The notes beneath the pieces were generated by a model, which saw nothing but the letters and a program-made list of their open reading frames with translations, did no database searches and was not told where the DNA came from. Below, piece by piece: positions 4,651 through 5,896 of a stretch of 5,896 bases of DNA (within the stretch, counting starts at the first letter, position 1; each line of letters starts with the position of its first letter). Origin of the DNA: an uncultured Acidimicrobiales bacterium (lineage in GTDB: Bacteria; Actinomycetota; Acidimicrobiia; Acidimicrobiales; SZUA-35); contig CALLIQ010000380.1 in NCBI GenBank assembly GCA_938008925.1, forward strand, positions 1-5,896, read 5' to 3'. A program made the position numbers and the translations under genes.

Positions 4651-5539
4651 CGTGCGCCTCTGCCACGATCGTTCGGATCAAAGCCGGGTGGTCGATGCCC
4701 GCCCACCGTGCCGACGTCGCCAACAATTGACGGCTCGACAGGTTGGGCAGGGCGTTTGCGTCCATGAGCACCGGCCCGCGATCGCGGACGGCTCGGAAAT
4801 CGAAGCGCGCATAGTCCCGGAGTCCGAGCGCCTCGTAGAGGGTGAGGGCCGCGTCGGCCATCGCAAACCGAGATCCGCTGTCCGGAGCTGTTGACGTGCT
4901 CCCCCACCGATAGATCTGCGGCTCAACGGAGCGTCCGTAGCGGACCCGCATCAACGGCAACGCGCGGGCGGTCGTGCCATTGCCGATGACCCCGATCGTG
5001 TACTCCGGGCCGTCGAGATATTCCTGGATCAGCGTCGCCTCGCTCGCGTCTTCCTCGGTCAACGATCCTGGATCCTCGACGATCCTGATTCCCCGATGGG
5101 CGGCGCCGGCGCGAGGCTTGACCAGCAGCGGGCCATCCGCCTCGCCGACCGAGGCCGCATCGAACTCGCGTGGAACGGACACGCCGACGGATTCTGCGAC
5201 CTCACCAGCGCGGCGCTTGTCCTGACAGAATCGCTGCACCTCGGCGCTCGAGCCCACGATCGACAGCCCGGCCCGTTCGAACGCATCGGCGACGCCGGGC
5301 TGATCAAGGTCGCCGGCCTCGGAACGAAGGCCGTAGCAGAGGTTGAACACCAGCTCGGCCGAACCAGCGAGAGAGTCGACGTCGGCAATCGAACGAATTG
5401 CGGCGGTGGCGACCGCGACACCGGCGCCTTCGAGCGCAGCCGAAACGAGCCGGAGCACGTGGGGTTGGACCGGCTCTCCGAAGGGGGTCGCCTCGGTCGG
5501 CACATGGGCGATGAGGACGCCGTCTGGCCCGCTCGTCAA
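4631..5539 (-). CDS. ATP-grasp ligase, D-Ala-D-Ala-ligase-like
   Basis: The 302-residue protein starts at a TTG codon (5539-5537) backed by a strong SD. The length and domain order match the D-alanine-D-alanine ligase group of ATP-grasp enzymes. VFNLCYGLRSEAGDLDQPGVADAFERAGLSIVGSS (64-98) corresponds to the Ddl VFNxLHGxxGEDGxxQG segment. K108 (CQDKRRAGE) and K141 (LLVKPRAGAAHRG) are ATP-binding lysines. QEYLDGPEYTIGV (172-184) is the usual E-x-x-x-G-x-E strand. YARFDFR (243-249) and VLMDANALPNLSS (257-269) hold the metal ligands, with D260 where Ddl normally has Glu, and N262 kept. The Ddl loop histidine (LHG) is Tyr here and the N-terminal EHxVS motif is missing, so D-Ala-D-Ala synthesis is unlikely. 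It probably joins a carboxylate to an amine using ATP in the cytosol. The gene converges on the Mur ligase with a 16-bp overlap, so it is not in that operon but may share its pathway. Confidence 0.85.
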   Translation of the reverse strand: MTSGPDGVLIAHVPTEATPFGEPVQPHVLRLVSAALEGAGVAVATAAIRSIADVDSLAGSAELVFNLCYGLRSEAGDLDQPGVADAFERAGLSIVGSSAEVQRFCQDKRRAGEVAESVGVSVPREFDAASVGEADGPLLVKPRAGAAHRGIRIVEDPGSLTEEDASEATLIQEYLDGPEYTIGVIGNGTTARALPLMRVRYGRSVEPQIYRWGSTSTAPDSGSRFAMADAALTLYEALGLRDYARFDFRAVRDRGPVLMDANALPNLSSRQLLATSARWAGIDHPALIRTIVAEAHARQPTG

Positions 5540-5540
5540 C

Positions 5541-5552
5541 GCTCTCCTCCCC
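5541..5552 (-). promoter_or_regulatory. Strong ribosome binding site supporting a TTG start
   Basis: Read on the minus strand, GGGGAGGAGAGC directly precedes the TTG at 5539. The GGAGG core sits about 6 bases from it. No in-frame ATG lies near enough to compete, so the rare TTG start is well supported. Confidence 0.75.
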
Positions 5553-5566
5553 TGTGCACGGCCGGG

Positions 5567-5572
5567 ACCATA
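5567..5572 (-). promoter_or_regulatory. Possible -10 box of the ATP-grasp gene
   Basis: The minus strand reads TATGGT, which fits TAnnnT. Transcription would start near 5560, leaving an mRNA leader of about 20 bases that still contains the SD. No convincing -35 box lies at the right distance (the best is TTCGCT with a 16-bp spacer), so this is tentative. Confidence 0.3.
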
Positions 5573-5646
5573 GCTGTCCGCCGTGCCAAGCGAAGAGTGT
5601 GCCTCGCATCGGTGGTGGAAACGCGCGAGAGTACTGCGCCGATTCT

Positions 5647-5665
5647 CCGATCCAGGCGGGATCGG
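5647..5665. repeat. 7-bp hairpin upstream of the acidic-repeat gene
   Basis: CCGATCC (5647-5653) and GGATCGG (5659-5665) form a perfect inverted repeat with a 5-base spacer. It ends 18 bases before the SD of the gene at 5695, in the divergent intergenic region. It could be an operator half-site pair or an mRNA leader structure. No clear plus-strand promoter boxes were found around it. Confidence 0.55.
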
Positions 5666-5683
5666 CTGGCTGACTTATGCCCC

Positions 5684-5690
5684 GGAGGGA
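5684..5690 (+). promoter_or_regulatory. Ribosome binding site for the GTG start at 5695
   Basis: GGAGGGA lies four bases before the GTG at 5695, with the GGAGG core 6 bases away. An in-frame ATG at 5677, two codons after an in-frame TGA (5671-5673), has no SD. If it were used, the SD would be inside the coding region, so GTG is preferred. Confidence 0.75.
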
Positions 5691-5694
5691 CGAC

Positions 5695-5896
5695 GTGACA
5701 TCAGGACCGAACAACTCACCTGTCAACGAGTACGGAGAGGTTGCCGAGGAGGCCCCGTACGTCGAATACAGCGAGGACGACGGCGATCTGCGCCTCGGCG
5801 AGGTTGGCGAAGTCGGCGAGTACTACGACGAGGTCGGTGAAGTCGACGAAATCGGCGAGGCCTACTCCGAGGTCTACGAAGAAGCCCCCTACACAG
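5695..5896 (+). CDS. Highly acidic Tyr/Glu/Val/Gly-repeat protein, N-terminus only (3' truncated)
   Basis: A GTG start with a strong SD opens 67 codons that run off the window with no stop. The protein begins MTSGPNNSPVNEYGEV. It then becomes a degenerate repeat of GEV/GEY/DEV-type triplets, such as GEVGEVGEYYDEVGEVDEIGEA-like units across residues 35-56. EEAPY occurs twice, at 18-22 and 62-66, 44 residues apart. It has 21 acidic residues against a single basic one (R33) and 8 tyrosines, with no lysine and no cysteine. Such a segment should be disordered and strongly negative, and there is no signal peptide. It may be a low-complexity leader to a folded domain beyond the edge. I do not recognise a family and assign no function. 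It is divergent from the ATP-grasp gene with about 155 bp between the starts. Confidence 0.7.
   Translation, partial: MTSGPNNSPVNEYGEVAEEAPYVEYSEDDGDLRLGEVGEVGEYYDEVGEVDEIGEAYSEVYEEAPYT

Noticed and set aside
2931..5539. Cyanophycin synthetase split into two genes
   Set aside because: Cyanophycin synthetase also combines ATP-grasp and Mur ligase modules, but here the ATP-grasp is Ddl-like, the Mur part is MurE-like, and the genes are on opposite strands. No cyanophycinase is in view.
5096..5698. Plus-strand open frame of about 200 codons
   Set aside because: It is antisense to the ATP-grasp gene, whose motifs and TTG start with SD are convincing. No family features were seen in it.

Overview
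The window is GC-rich, gene-dense bacterial DNA. It has short Shine-Dalgarno (SD) sites, GTG and TTG starts, stop/start overlaps and TAnnnT-type -10 boxes. This suits a high-GC actinomycete; an Acidimicrobiia-like marine or soil lineage is my guess and is not proven by anything here. No rRNA, tRNA, CRISPR array, insertion sequence or phage gene was seen.

Left part (1-1523). The window opens inside the C-terminal half of an isopenicillin-N-synthase-type 2-oxoglutarate/Fe(II) oxygenase. After a gap of about 100 bp comes a two-gene operon: an ArsR-family winged-helix regulator and an SRPBCC/AHSA1 protein, joined by a TGATG stop/start overlap. The operon has a readable promoter whose -35/-10 spacer is filled by an 18-bp near-perfect palindrome. 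This is a strong candidate for the regulator's own operator.

Middle (1524-1821). This non-coding stretch of nearly 300 bp holds two near-identical hairpins 87 bp apart (30 of 32 bases identical, including the loops). An AT-rich promoter-like segment follows, ahead of the next gene.

Right part (1822-5539). Three genes form the most interesting block. The first encodes a DUF1611-type (DgcN-like) protein whose nucleotide-binding P-loop has lost its lysine. The second, translationally coupled by ATGA, encodes a Mur-ligase-fold amide ligase. It has an intact GTNGKTS P-loop and MurE-like catalytic residues, but its N-terminal region does not look like the UDP-sugar-binding domain, and the DNPR substrate motif is replaced. 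The third, convergent on the minus strand, encodes a D-Ala-D-Ala-ligase-like ATP-grasp enzyme with altered substrate-site motifs. The two ligase genes overlap tail to tail by 16 bp, and that overlap is a perfect hairpin. I infer a small amino-acid or peptide conjugation pathway built from cell-wall ligase parts but probably not acting on UDP-MurNAc. The substrate cannot be read from the sequence.

Right edge (5540-5896). A divergent intergenic region with a 7-bp hairpin leads into the start of a gene for a very acidic, Tyr/Glu/Val/Gly-repeat protein. That gene runs off the window.
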